Below are positions 15,705-24,257 of a DNA stretch of 64,000 nt, piece by piece. Each line of letters begins with the position of its first letter. The first letter of the stretch is position 1. Position numbers and translations under genes: made by a program. The DNA comes from Alsobacter soli. GTDB lineage: Bacteria; Pseudomonadota; Alphaproteobacteria; Rhizobiales; Beijerinckiaceae. The DNA is taken from positions 124,001 to 188,000 of the forward strand of contig NZ_PVZS01000009.1 of assembly GCF_003004785.1 (NCBI RefSeq), read 5' to 3'. The notes beneath the pieces are model-generated. The model ran no database searches. It worked only from the letters and a program-made list of their open reading frames with translations, and had not been told where the DNA came from.

Positions 15705-15803
15705 TCATCCTGGCCGGCGTAGCACGGAGGGGAAGGGGGCCAGAGCCCGCAGCCTTGTCCCCCAGGCTCCCGTCCCGGGCTGCTGCGCAGCCGCCAAGTA
15801 TTA
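15705..15803. repeat. Degenerate palindromic intergenic repeat
   Basis: The sequence opens with GTCATCCTGGCCGG, has an AGGGGAAGGGGG inner block and closes with a CCCGTCCCGGGCTGCTGCGCAGCCGCC arm cut short here; it resembles diverged copies of the repeat seen at 16901 and 54484. Confidence 0.45.
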
Positions 15804-15827
15804 CGGCGCTCCTTTTTGCAGGCGGAC

Positions 15828-16769
15828 ATGAAGAAGCTCTTGGTCGCGTTGGTGGTCCTGCTGGCGCTCGGGGCCGCGGGTTTCTGGCTGCTGACGGCGC
15901 CGTCCACCTACGAGCTTGTCCGCGGCGCGCCGGACGTGACGGTCGCGTCGGCGCCGAACCTCGAGAACGGCCGCACGCTGTTCTGGGCCGGGGGCTGCGC
16001 CTCGTGCCACGCCACCCCGGGACAGGACGATCGGACGCGCCTCGGCGGGGGGCTCGCGCTCGAATCGCCGTTCGGCACGTTTCATGCGCCGAACATCTCG
16101 CCGCATCCGCGCGACGGGATCGGCGGATGGGACGTGGCGAGCTTCATCCGGGCCATGCGCGAGGGCGTGTCGCCCGACGGGCGACACTACTATCCGGCGT
16201 TCCCTTACACGTCCTACCAGCGCATGGGCGCTTCGGACCTCGCGGATCTCTTCGGCTTCCTGAAGACGCTTTCGGCGGTGGAGGGGAGGGCGCCCGACCA
16301 CGTTCTGCCGTTCCCCTACAATCTCCGGCGCGGGCTCGGACTGTGGAAGCTCGCCTTCCTGGACGGCAAGCAGGCGCAGTCCGACCCGTCCAAAAGCGCC
16401 GAGTGGAACCGCGGTCGCTATCTCGTCGAAGGGCCCGGCCACTGCGCCGAATGCCATTCGCCGCGCGCCTTCACGGGGGCGATCGTGGCAGACAAGCGCC
16501 TCTCGGGCGGGCCGGACCCGGAGGGCAAGGGCTTCGTGCCGAACATCACCCAGCACGAGGCAGGCCTGAAGTCCTGGTCGAAGGCCGACATCGCCGAACT
16601 GCTCAAGACCGGTTTCACGCCGGAGTACGACGCCGTCGGAGGCTCGATGGGGCCAGTGATCCGCAACACGTCGCAGCTCGGTGACGCCGACCGCGGCGCC
16701 ATGGCGGAGTACCTGAAGAGCCTGCCGCCGGTCGCAAGCCCGCCCCGGCCGGCGAAGAAGGCGGACTAG
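15828..16769 (+). CDS. Di-haem cytochrome c, alcohol/aldehyde dehydrogenase electron-acceptor type
   Basis: A 313-residue protein with an N-terminal membrane anchor or uncleaved signal (about 3-23) and two c-type haem sites, CASCH (57-61) and CAECH (206-210). Motifs such as FGTFHAPNISP and KGFVPNITQ after each haem are typical of the cytochrome c subunits that accept electrons from periplasmic or membrane dehydrogenases. The ATG at 15828 is preferred to a TTG at 15816. With the c-556 gene and the molybdenum hydroxylase it probably forms a short electron chain towards the oxidases. Confidence 0.9.
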   Translation: MKKLLVALVVLLALGAAGFWLLTAPSTYELVRGAPDVTVASAPNLENGRTLFWAGGCASCHATPGQDDRTRLGGGLALESPFGTFHAPNISPHPRDGIGGWDVASFIRAMREGVSPDGRHYYPAFPYTSYQRMGASDLADLFGFLKTLSAVEGRAPDHVLPFPYNLRRGLGLWKLAFLDGKQAQSDPSKSAEWNRGRYLVEGPGHCAECHSPRAFTGAIVADKRLSGGPDPEGKGFVPNITQHEAGLKSWSKADIAELLKTGFTPEYDAVGGSMGPVIRNTSQLGDADRGAMAEYLKSLPPVASPPRPAKKAD

Positions 16770-16787
16770 ACAGGTTCGCGGCGCTTT

Positions 16788-16880
16788 CCGTCTCTGCGAG
16801 GAGCGCAGCGACGAAGCAACCCAGAAGGAGGCGCCCAAGTCGTCACGCCCTGGATTGCTTCGCTTCCTTCGCAATCACGG
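16788..16880. repeat. Palindromic repeat of the GCGAAGCAATCCAG type
   Basis: Outer arms CCGTCTCTGCGAGGAGCG...GAAGCAACCCAG and CTGGATTGCTTCGCTTCC...AATCACGG are imperfect inverted repeats of each other. This design is a common intergenic repeat in alphaproteobacterial genomes. Confidence 0.7.
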
Positions 16881-16900
16881 ACAAAGGGCTCCTTCGCACG

Positions 16901-17052
16901 ACATCCCCGGCCGGAGCAACGCAGCCGCGAAGGGGGAAGGGGAGGAGGCGTGGCGCGAGCCCGGACAAGCTGGCGCAAATCGTGATCGGCGCGAAACGGG
17001 CAAGCCCGGGCAAGTCGCCCTGGATCCCCTTCCCGGCGCGCCGGGGATGACG
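16901..17052. repeat. Palindromic repeat of the CATCCCCGGC...GGGGATGACGG type
   Basis: Starts ACATCCCCGGCCGG and ends CTGGATCCCCTTCCC...CCGGGGATGACGG, with an AAGGGGAGG inner arm. It is the same family as the copies near 54.5 kb. Together with the repeat at 16788-16880 it fills the gap between the cytochrome gene and the regulator at 17080. Confidence 0.7.
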
Positions 17053-17079
17053 GTGGACCTCAATGCCGGGCCTTGGCCC

Positions 17080-17703
17080 TCAATCCATCACGGCGGCCTT
17101 CAGGATGCAGACCATGGTGGCGTGGCCGGGCGTGGACGATACGCAACGGACGCTGTGGGGGCGGTCGCAGCGGTAGCGGAGGGTCTCGCCCGCCTTGGCG
17201 CGCTGGATCTGGCCGCTGACCTCCACCTCGAACTCGCCATCCATGACGGAGAGGCACTCGATGGAGCCGCGCTGGTGCGCGTCGGAGTCGAGCACGCCGC
17301 CGGGCTCGGCGTTGACGTCGTACCACTGCAGCCACTCGACCGTCTTGATCCAGCCGATGATGCCGAGGCGGACCTTGCCGTCGTCCGACACCAGGATGGG
17401 GGTGTCGCCCTTGGTGGTCTTGTCGATGAAGGGCTCGTCGTCGCCGCTCGACAGCACGCGTTCGATGGAGACGTCGAGCGCCTGGGACAGCCGCCAGATG
17501 GTGGCGAGTGTGGGATTGGTCTCGTTGCGCTCGATCTGGCTGATGATCGACTTGGCGACGCCGGACTGCTCGGCGAGCTCAGAGAGCGACAGGTTGTAGG
17601 CCTTGCGCAGGCGCTGGATGGTCTTGCCCAACTGACCCGACAGGGCATGGGCGCCGATGTCCAACACCTTGACCTTTTCACGGCCTTCGACACCCATCGT
17701 CAT
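17080..17703 (-). CDS. XRE-family regulator with C-terminal cupin domain
   Basis: The 207-residue protein has an N-terminal helix-turn-helix of the XRE type (about 22-78, with LSLSELAEQSGVAKSIISQIERNETNPTLAT split over its recognition helix) and a C-terminal cupin barrel (about 110-200) with small-molecule ligand or metal residues such as His143 and Glu148. Such regulators control catabolic or transport genes. AAGGGAG precedes the ATG. Inverted and direct copies of CGTTCGT lie in its upstream region and could be its operator. Its target might be the transporter pair behind it, but these are transcribed in the same direction and end before it. Confidence 0.85.
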   Translation of the reverse strand: MTMGVEGREKVKVLDIGAHALSGQLGKTIQRLRKAYNLSLSELAEQSGVAKSIISQIERNETNPTLATIWRLSQALDVSIERVLSSGDDEPFIDKTTKGDTPILVSDDGKVRLGIIGWIKTVEWLQWYDVNAEPGGVLDSDAHQRGSIECLSVMDGEFEVEVSGQIQRAKAGETLRYRCDRPHSVRCVSSTPGHATMVCILKAAVMD

Positions 17704-17733
17704 GCTCCCTTGCGCGTGCTTCTGTTTTGAAAA

Positions 17734-17848
17734 ACGAACGCGGCTTTGTAAAGGCCCGTTCGTCCCAGGGAGTAGATACTGCCCGCATGCGCTGGAGAAC
17801 TTGGGGTCGGCTTGGGCTTTGCCGCCGAATGCAAGCGCGCCCGTTCGT
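17734..17848. promoter_or_regulatory. Possible operator: three CGTTCGT boxes
   Basis: ACGAACG at 17734-17740 and its inverted copy CGTTCGT at 17757-17763 form a palindrome with a 16-base spacer, and GCCCGTTCGT is repeated at 17839-17848. All lie in the promoter region of the XRE-cupin gene. Autoregulation is inferred. Confidence 0.4.
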
Positions 17849-17857
17849 TACAGCGGA

Positions 17858-19078
17858 CTAGGGCGCCGGGGCTGGACGCTCCCGCCGCAGGGTGGCGAGG
17901 GCCAGCATCGCGGCCGCCGCGAGCAGCGCGAGCGCGCTGCAGAGCATCAGAGCCGGTCCGGCGCGATGGTCCGCCACCACGAGCGCGAAGAGCACGGGCG
18001 CAGAGGCCTTGGCGACGAGCGCCGGTGTGGAGAGCAGGCCCAGGATCTCGCCGTAACGGTCGCGGCGGAAGAGGGCGAAGGGCACCACGCCGCGGGCGAT
18101 CGTGACGAGGCCGTTGGAGGCGCCATAGACGAGGCTGAACGCCACGGCCACGGCTGTTCCTGCCGGGAGCCCGGCCAGCACGGCGAAGGCGACCGGCAGA
18201 AGCACGGTCGCGCAGACGCCCAGGCCCAGGGCGCTGAGACGGGCTCCGAACAACAATTCGAGCAGACGCGCGCCCACCTGCGCCGGGCCAATGAAGGCGC
18301 CCGCCAGGACGGCCTGGGCCTCTGTCATGCCGAGTACATCCAGAAGGCGGACAAGATGAACCGAGAGCGCGCTCGTGACAAAGCCATGGGCGGCGATGAC
18401 CAGGGCGAACAGGCCGAAGGCCGTCCAGTCCATGTCGCGCAGCAGGGACGGGCGGGGCAAGGCCGTTTCGGTGGTCCTGGCCACCACGGAGCCGGCGCTA
18501 GCGGCCGGGAGAGCGAAGGCGAGCAAGGGCGCGCACAGAAGGGCCTGGCCTGCCGCATGGACCAACAACACGCTGCGCCAGTCCATCTGGCCCAGCAGCC
18601 AGAGCGTGACAGGCCATGAAACCGTGGAGGCGAAGCCGCCCGCCAGAGTCAGCAACGAGATGGCGCGGCGGGTCTGCGGACCGGCGATCTGCGCGAGGGT
18701 GGCGAAAGCGGGATCATAGAGCGTGCCCGCCATGGCGACGCCGATCGCGGCCCAGCCAAGGAGATAGCCAAGCGGTCCGTGGCTGACGGCGAGAACAGCG
18801 AGTCCGGCGGCGCCGAGCAGGGAGGCGCTGGCCATCACGGGCCGGCCGCCGTGCCGGTCGATAAGGCGGCCGGCGGCCGGGGCGGAAAGGCCGGAGGCGA
18901 CGAGCGCCAGGCTGAATCCGCCATAGACGAGCGCCTGCGACCAGCCGGTCTCGGCCGCGATGCGCGGTCCAACCAGCGCCATGCTGTAGAACAGGGAGCC
19001 CCAGGCGGCGATCTCCGTCACGCCGAGGGTGAGCAGCGCACGCCCCAGAGGGCCGGAGAGGGAGGCGCGCTCCTTCAT
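17858..19078 (-). CDS. Major facilitator superfamily transporter
   Basis: A 406-residue membrane protein with about twelve hydrophobic helices and the MFS loop motif after helix 2, GRLIDRHGGRP, which corresponds to the G-x-x-x-D-R-x-G-R-R/P signature. It resembles the YbfB/NarK-like MFS group, but the substrate cannot be named. Its start overlaps the end of the EamA gene by four bases (ATGA), so the two transporters are translationally coupled in one operon. An AAGGAG-like block lies after the ATG and gives no help for the start choice. Confidence 0.85.
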   Translation of the reverse strand: MKERASLSGPLGRALLTLGVTEIAAWGSLFYSMALVGPRIAAETGWSQALVYGGFSLALVASGLSAPAAGRLIDRHGGRPVMASASLLGAAGLAVLAVSHGPLGYLLGWAAIGVAMAGTLYDPAFATLAQIAGPQTRRAISLLTLAGGFASTVSWPVTLWLLGQMDWRSVLLVHAAGQALLCAPLLAFALPAASAGSVVARTTETALPRPSLLRDMDWTAFGLFALVIAAHGFVTSALSVHLVRLLDVLGMTEAQAVLAGAFIGPAQVGARLLELLFGARLSALGLGVCATVLLPVAFAVLAGLPAGTAVAVAFSLVYGASNGLVTIARGVVPFALFRRDRYGEILGLLSTPALVAKASAPVLFALVVADHRAGPALMLCSALALLAAAAMLALATLRRERPAPAP

Positions 19079-20004
19079 GTGGAGCGCTGCGCGCCAGCTT
19101 CGCGCTCGCGCCGGCGCCGGTCCTCCAGGCCAAGCTGGCGTTCGCGCCAGATCACGAAAAGGCCTGCGGCGATCACCAGCGCGGCGCCGGTCAGCACGAG
19201 CGGCTCGGGGATGTTGGAGAACACCACGAAGCCGACGATCAAAGCCCAGATCAGGGTGGTGTAGTCGAAGGGCGCGATCACGGAAGCGGGCGCGAAGCGG
19301 TAGCTGGACGTAAGCAGGATCTGGCCGACGCCGCCGGCGATCCCGGCCATCACGAGCAGCGCGCCGTCATGCCAGCCCGGCATACGCCAGCCGAGGACGA
19401 TCGTGCTGAGGCCGATCACCGAGGCAGTGCTGGAGAAGTAGAACACGATCGCGCCGGTCTTCTCGATCTGCGCCAGCTTGCGGATCTCGATGGAGGAGAT
19501 GCCGCTGAAGAAGGCTCCTCCCAGGCCGAACAGCGCGCCAATGGCCTCGCGCCGCCCATAGGCGCCCCCCGGCTGCATGTAGGGAATCATCATGATGAGC
19601 ATGCCGCAGAAGCCGACGCCGAGCGCGCTCCAGCGGTAGACGCGCACGACCTCCTTGAGCACCAGCGCGGCCAGCAGCGTCGTCATCAGCGGGGTCGCGT
19701 AGCCGATGGCGGTCGCGTCCGGCAGGGGAAGAAGCGAGAGCGCTGTGAAGCCGCAGAACATCGCCATTGTGCCGGCGATGCTGCGCTTGAGATGTCCGAA
19801 GAGCCGGGTCGTGCGCACCGCGTCCACCAGTTCGCCGCGCGAGGCGAGCCACGCAAGCAGGGGGATCAGGGCGAAAAACGAGCGAAAGAAGACCGTCTGG
19901 CCCGTAGGATAGCCAGCGTCGCCGGCGAGCTTGATCAGCGTCGACATCGCCGTGAAAGCGAGGGTTGAGATGATCTTGAGGCTGATGCCGAGAAGCGCGT
20001 TCAC
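19075..20004 (-). CDS. EamA/DMT-family transporter
   Basis: A 309-residue drug/metabolite transporter with ten membrane helices in two EamA repeats (about 5-140 and 150-285). The end is a charged Arg/Glu-rich cytoplasmic tail. The GTG start at 20004 gives NALLGISLKIISTLAF, the usual family beginning; a longer frame starting with GTG at 20085 adds 27 residues that look non-coding. Neither has a clear ribosome binding site, so the start is uncertain. The stop overlaps the MFS gene start. The transported compound is unknown; exporters of amino acids or nucleosides are frequent in this family. Confidence 0.8.
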   Translation of the reverse strand: MNALLGISLKIISTLAFTAMSTLIKLAGDAGYPTGQTVFFRSFFALIPLLAWLASRGELVDAVRTTRLFGHLKRSIAGTMAMFCGFTALSLLPLPDATAIGYATPLMTTLLAALVLKEVVRVYRWSALGVGFCGMLIMMIPYMQPGGAYGRREAIGALFGLGGAFFSGISSIEIRKLAQIEKTGAIVFYFSSTASVIGLSTIVLGWRMPGWHDGALLVMAGIAGGVGQILLTSSYRFAPASVIAPFDYTTLIWALIVGFVVFSNIPEPLVLTGAALVIAAGLFVIWRERQLGLEDRRRREREAGAQRST

Positions 20005-20104
20005 GGGGTCGATCTGCGGACGGGGCGCCCAAGGGAACACGTTTGCATCCCTGCGGCAAACGGCCCTCGCGCGCGTCCGCGTCACGGAGAGCGCATGGCT
20101 GCGC

Positions 20105-20956
20105 TCAAGCGAACAGGGCGAGCTTCTGCTCCTGGGACAGGGCGTCGATGGCCGCGAAAGCGGCCGCGCGCGAACCCTCGGCCGGCGACGCGGGGGCCAG
20201 GGGCTGCTGCGCCGGTGGGGCCTTGGGCTTCTCCAGGACGGGAGGCGGGCTCGGCCGCTGGGCTATGCGCGCGCCTAATGGATGCTGCTCGGCGAAGGCG
20301 ATGTCGGCCCGGGCGGCGGTCGACGCCGGCGGCAAGGCGGGCGCCGGCGGGCGAGAGGCCCTCTGGTCGGCCCCGAGCATCGCCTGGATCCGCGCCTCAA
20401 TGCCGCGCAGGACGGTGAGAATCGAGCGCACGCGCGTGGTCGCCACGGTGTGGCGGTTGGTTGCGCGGTAGACATCGAGCGCGTGACGATCGAGGTCGTC
20501 GAGGACGCCCGCGACTTCCGGGTTTTCGGCGCTTTCGCGCAGGGACCAGGCGATCTCCTGGATCTGTTCGGCCGCCTCGAACGCATCCGTGTCGGCCTGC
20601 TCGGCCATGGCGACGAGTTCGTCGAAGGCCTTTTCCGGCGGCGGCGCCTTGCCGGAGCCGACCGCTTCCGCCACCGACTGGGCTATGTCCTGCCTCGTCC
20701 GGGCGATCTTGTCGGCGATATCGGCCAGGTCGCGTTGCACGCCCAGGACAGCGGCGGCGTCCGGCGCCTGCGCGTCGCGGGACGAAACGGCGCGTTCGAT
20801 CCGGTTCAGGGATTGCAGCAGCCGCTCGGTCTCGGCGTGCCTGTTGCGCCGGGCGTATTCGGCCAGGAACCAGCGGCCGCGGGAGGTCTCCATCACGGCG
20901 GCCTCGATGGCCTCGTAGTCGTCGGAGCTGAGCGGCGTTTGCGGGGTGTCGGCCAT
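20105..20956 (-). CDS. Conserved alphaproteobacterial protein of unknown function
   Basis: A 283-residue, mostly helical, cytoplasmic protein. The N-terminal block AVMETSRGRWFLAEYARRNR (about residues 20-39) is well conserved in Hyphomicrobiales as far as I recall. A central helical region (about 45-200) is followed by a Pro/Ala-rich linker (about 200-255) and a short terminal helix, AFAAIDALSQEQKLALF. The long helices and a short C-terminal peptide faintly recall CheZ phosphatases, but I see no catalytic motif that would prove this. No close neighbour gives functional context. Confidence 0.7.
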   Translation of the reverse strand: MADTPQTPLSSDDYEAIEAAVMETSRGRWFLAEYARRNRHAETERLLQSLNRIERAVSSRDAQAPDAAAVLGVQRDLADIADKIARTRQDIAQSVAEAVGSGKAPPPEKAFDELVAMAEQADTDAFEAAEQIQEIAWSLRESAENPEVAGVLDDLDRHALDVYRATNRHTVATTRVRSILTVLRGIEARIQAMLGADQRASRPPAPALPPASTAARADIAFAEQHPLGARIAQRPSPPPVLEKPKAPPAQQPLAPASPAEGSRAAAFAAIDALSQEQKLALFA

Positions 20957-21066
20957 GGCGCTTGATCCGGGCGCGAATCATTCCGCAGCCCTGCAACCCA
21001 ACACCACCATTCCGGCAGCCGGCCCTCAAGGGGCCAGCCGCGGTTTCGCCCAGAAATGGCGGAACG

Positions 21067-22053
21067 TCAGCCCCAGAGAGCAGGGGAGGGCGGGAAGACT
21101 AGGCCGCCCTCGTAGCGGAGCCCGTGCTCGCGATCCCTGGCGAGCAGCAGGGGGCCGTCCAGGTCGACATAGCGGGCGAACGGCGTCAGCAGCGTGGCGG
21201 GGGCCATGGCGAGGGACGTTCCCACCATGCAGCCGACCATGATGTCGAGGCCGGCCGCGCGCGCCGCCCTGGCCAGTTCCAGCGCCGCGGTGAGGCCGCC
21301 CGTCTTGTCGAGCTTGATGTTGATGGCGTCATAGCGCTCGGCCACGGCGGCGAGATGGTCGATGCCGTGGGCGCTTTCGTCGGCGCAAAGTGGGATCGGG
21401 CTGTCGAAGGCGGTAAGGGCGGCGTCGTCTGCGGCGGGCAGCGGCTGCTCGATTAGGGCGACGCCCTCGTGATGGCAGGCGGCGAGCTGCCGGGCCAGGT
21501 CGTCCTCGCGCCAGCCCTCGTTGGCGTCCACCACGAGCAGCGCCTCGGGGGCGCCTTGGCGCACGGCGGCGATGCGGGCGGGGTCGTCCGCCCCGCCGCC
21601 GAGCTTGACCTTCAGGATCGGCCGATCGGCCGCCTTCACGGCGGCCTCCCGCATGGCCTCGGGCGCGCCCAGGCTGATGGTGAAGCAGGTAGTCGCGGGG
21701 GCGATGCGGTCCAAGCCGGCCAGGACATGGGCGGGAACCCCTGCGATCTTGGATTCAAGGTCCCACAGCGCGCAGTCGATCGCGTTGCGGGCCGCGCCGG
21801 CCGGCATATGGGCGAGCAGGGCATGGCGGTCCCCACCCTCTTCGACAAAGGCCCGGGCGGCCTCGATCTGCGCCACGACGCTGTCGACGCTCTCGCCATA
21901 GCGGGCGTAGGGCACGCACTCGCCGCGGCCGCGCGCGGGGCCATCCTCGATCGTCGCGGTGACCACCACAGCCTCCGTGCGCGACCCGCGCGCGATGGTG
22001 AAGGTCCCCGCGATCGGGAAGCTTTCGACAGCGACGGCGAGGGTGCGTGACAT
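21067..22053 (-). CDS. Dipeptide epimerase, enolase superfamily (L-Ala-D/L-Glu epimerase type)
   Basis: A 328-residue enolase-superfamily enzyme that epimerises dipeptides, most often L-Ala-D-Glu from peptidoglycan recycling. The catalytic Lys-x-Lys pair (148 and 150, KVKLGG), the metal ligands Asp176, Glu202 and Asp225 (VDANEGW, IEQPL, CADES) and the second catalytic Lys247 (NIKLDKTGG) are all present. A GAGG ribosome binding site precedes the ATG at 22053. Exact substrate specificity cannot be read from sequence. Confidence 0.9.
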   Translation of the reverse strand: MSRTLAVAVESFPIAGTFTIARGSRTEAVVVTATIEDGPARGRGECVPYARYGESVDSVVAQIEAARAFVEEGGDRHALLAHMPAGAARNAIDCALWDLESKIAGVPAHVLAGLDRIAPATTCFTISLGAPEAMREAAVKAADRPILKVKLGGGADDPARIAAVRQGAPEALLVVDANEGWREDDLARQLAACHHEGVALIEQPLPAADDAALTAFDSPIPLCADESAHGIDHLAAVAERYDAINIKLDKTGGLTAALELARAARAAGLDIMVGCMVGTSLAMAPATLLTPFARYVDLDGPLLLARDREHGLRYEGGLVFPPSPALWG

Positions 22054-22238
22054 CGTGACCTCAGCGTTGATCCGTCCGGAGTAGCGCGCCCGGCGTCCGG
22101 GGGCAATCGGACGCCGCCTGGGCATACACGCGGAAGATGCTGCAACCGGCTGGCGCCTGCGGGTCACACCTCAGGGAAAACGCTTAGAAGCCGCCGCGCA
22201 TCCATTCCCGTGAGGTTGTATCATCGTTAGAACCAAGC

Positions 22239-23408
22239 ATGCGCCTGAATCAGGCGCGCATGAACCGGGCGGTTATGGATCCTGTCGCGAACGTGGTGGT
22301 CGAGCGCAACGGCGCAGAGGCGCGCATGCGCTTCATCGGGCGCTGGACGTCCGACCAGGCCGCCGCGGTCGAGGCGGGCGCGTCGAAGCTGACAGCCGAG
22401 GCGCAGGGCGCCGAACGCGTGCTGCTCGATCTTTCGGCCGTGGAGAGACTCGACACGCTCGGCGCCTGGGTGCTGGACAGGGCGCGATCCGAGATCGTGG
22501 CTCGCGGGCAGGAGGCCGGCTTCGTGGGGCTCGACGAGCCCAAGCGGATCCTGCTGCATGAGGTCGCCTACCACGAGTTTGGGCTGAAAGCCCCGGTGCA
22601 GCATTCCGCCGTCGTGGACATTCTGTCCGACGTGGGCGGCACCGTCGTGGGCGCCGGGCGGGACCTGGTCGGGGGCGTGAGCTTCCTGGGCTCGCTGGTC
22701 GCGGCGTTCGGGCGGATGCTCGTGAATCCCCGCCGATTCCGAATCACCTCGATGGTGTTCCACCTCGAGGCGGTGGGCTTCCGCAGCGTGCCCATCATCA
22801 CGCTGATCTCCTTTCTCGTGGGCTGCATCGTCGCCCAGCAGGGCATCTTCCAGCTTCGGCGCTTCGGCGCGACGCCCTTCGTGGTGGACCTGATCGGAAT
22901 CCTGACCCTTCGCGAACTGGGCGTGCTGCTCACGTCCATCATGATCGCCGGCCGCTCCGGGTCCGCCTTCACGGCCGAGATCGGCTCCATGAAGATGCGG
23001 GAAGAGATCGACGCCCTGCGCGTGATGGGGTTGGACCCCATCGAAGTGCTGGTGGCGCCCCGCATCCTGGCGCTCATCGTCGCGCTGCCCATCCTGACGT
23101 TCCTGTCCAACCTCGCGGGCCTGTTCGGCGGCGGGGTGGTGTCCTGGATCTACGGGGGGATCAGCCAGGAGGTGTTCCTGGGACGGCTTCGCAGCGCGAT
23201 CGCGTTCAACACCTTCATGGTGGGCATCATCAAGGCGCCGTTCATGGCGCTGGTGATCGGGATGATCGCCTGCATCGAGGGCATGGCGGTGAAGGGCAGC
23301 GCCGAGTCCCTGGGACGTCAGGTCACCTCGTCAGTGGTGAAAGCCATCTTCATGGTGATCGTGGTGGACGGCCTCTTCGCCATGTTCTTTGCGTCCATCA
23401 ACTATTGA
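22239..23408 (+). CDS. mlaE: MlaE-type ABC permease with fused N-terminal STAS domain
   Basis: A 389-residue inner-membrane permease of a retrograde or anterograde phospholipid transporter. The first ~110 residues form a STAS domain (like MlaB, with LLDLSAVERLDTLGAW), and the rest is the MlaE permease with about five to six helices and the family block IMIAGRSGSAFTAEIGSM plus EEIDALRVMG. In E. coli MlaB is a separate protein; here both are one chain. Start codons at 22239, 22260 and 22275 are all possible. It heads a four-gene operon with mlaF, mlaD and a lipoprotein. Confidence 0.9.
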   Translation: MRLNQARMNRAVMDPVANVVVERNGAEARMRFIGRWTSDQAAAVEAGASKLTAEAQGAERVLLDLSAVERLDTLGAWVLDRARSEIVARGQEAGFVGLDEPKRILLHEVAYHEFGLKAPVQHSAVVDILSDVGGTVVGAGRDLVGGVSFLGSLVAAFGRMLVNPRRFRITSMVFHLEAVGFRSVPIITLISFLVGCIVAQQGIFQLRRFGATPFVVDLIGILTLRELGVLLTSIMIAGRSGSAFTAEIGSMKMREEIDALRVMGLDPIEVLVAPRILALIVALPILTFLSNLAGLFGGGVVSWIYGGISQEVFLGRLRSAIAFNTFMVGIIKAPFMALVIGMIACIEGMAVKGSAESLGRQVTSSVVKAIFMVIVVDGLFAMFFASINY

Positions 23409-24250
23409 GCGAGCCCGTGGACGCCCCCGTTCCCCCCGTCGCCGCGCCGACCGGACGCCCCAACGGCGCGCCCGACCGGGAAGTCGTGATCGAGGTCCGC
23501 GATCTCGTCGTGGGCTTCGGCGACAAGGTGATCATGAACGGGCTCAGCCTGGACGTGTATCGCGGCGAGATCCTGGGCTTCGTGGGTGCGTCGGGCACGG
23601 GCAAGTCGGTTCTCACCCGCACCATCCTCGGCCTGGTGCCGAAGCGCCGCGGGACCATCAAGGTCTTCGGCCAGGACGTGGACAATCTGACTCCCGAGGC
23701 GCGCAAGGCGATGGAACGCCGCTGGGGCGTGCTGTTCCAGCAGGGCGCGCTGTTCTCGTCGCTCACCGTGCGCCAGAACGTCCAGGTGCCCATGCGCGAG
23801 CACCTCAAGCTGTCGCAGGAGCTGATGGACGAGCTCGCGCTGCTCAAGCTCGAGCTGGTGGGTCTGAAGCCTGAAGTGGCGGACCGCTATCCGTCGGAGC
23901 TGTCGGGCGGCATGATCAAGAGAGTGGCGCTGGCGCGCGCCCTCTCGCTTGATCCCGAGATCGTCTTTCTCGACGAACCGACGTCGGGTCTCGACCCCAT
24001 CGGCGCGCAAGACTTTGACCAACTGATCGCAACCCTACAGAAGACTTTGGGACTCACGGTCTTCATGGTAACCCACGATCTCGGCAGCCTTTATTCGGCT
24101 TGCGACCGCATCGCGGCGCTCGCGGACGGGCGGGTCATTGCGGCGGGGCCCATCGAGACGATGTTGAAGTCCGACCACCCCTGGTTGCGTTCTTATTTCC
24201 ACGGCGAGCGGGCCCGTCACCTGACGGCCGAAGCCGGGGCAGGAAGGTAA
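23405..24250 (+). CDS. mlaF: MlaF-type ABC ATPase
   Basis: The 281-residue ATPase drives the lipid transporter. Walker A is GASGTGKS (61-68), the signature LSGGMIKR and Walker B IVFLDEPTSGLD follow at about 160-190, and the switch His is in VTHDLGS. The Met of LSGGMIKR, in place of the usual Gln, is typical for MlaF. The start is either TTG at 23405, overlapping the mlaE stop, or GTG at 23417. The next gene begins seven bases after its stop, indicating one transcript. Confidence 0.93.
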   Translation: MSEPVDAPVPPVAAPTGRPNGAPDREVVIEVRDLVVGFGDKVIMNGLSLDVYRGEILGFVGASGTGKSVLTRTILGLVPKRRGTIKVFGQDVDNLTPEARKAMERRWGVLFQQGALFSSLTVRQNVQVPMREHLKLSQELMDELALLKLELVGLKPEVADRYPSELSGGMIKRVALARALSLDPEIVFLDEPTSGLDPIGAQDFDQLIATLQKTLGLTVFMVTHDLGSLYSACDRIAALADGRVIAAGPIETMLKSDHPWLRSYFHGERARHLTAEAGAGR

Positions 24251-24257
24251 GCCGGGC

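Noticed and set aside
16785-17055. Palindromic blocks considered as CRISPR or a mobile element
   Set aside because: No regularly spaced direct repeats, no transposase and no target duplications; they fit dispersed intergenic repeats.
20030-20060. GGGAACACGTTTGC resembling an EcfG promoter
   Set aside because: GGAAC and CGTT are only two bases apart, far too close to act as -35 and -10 elements.
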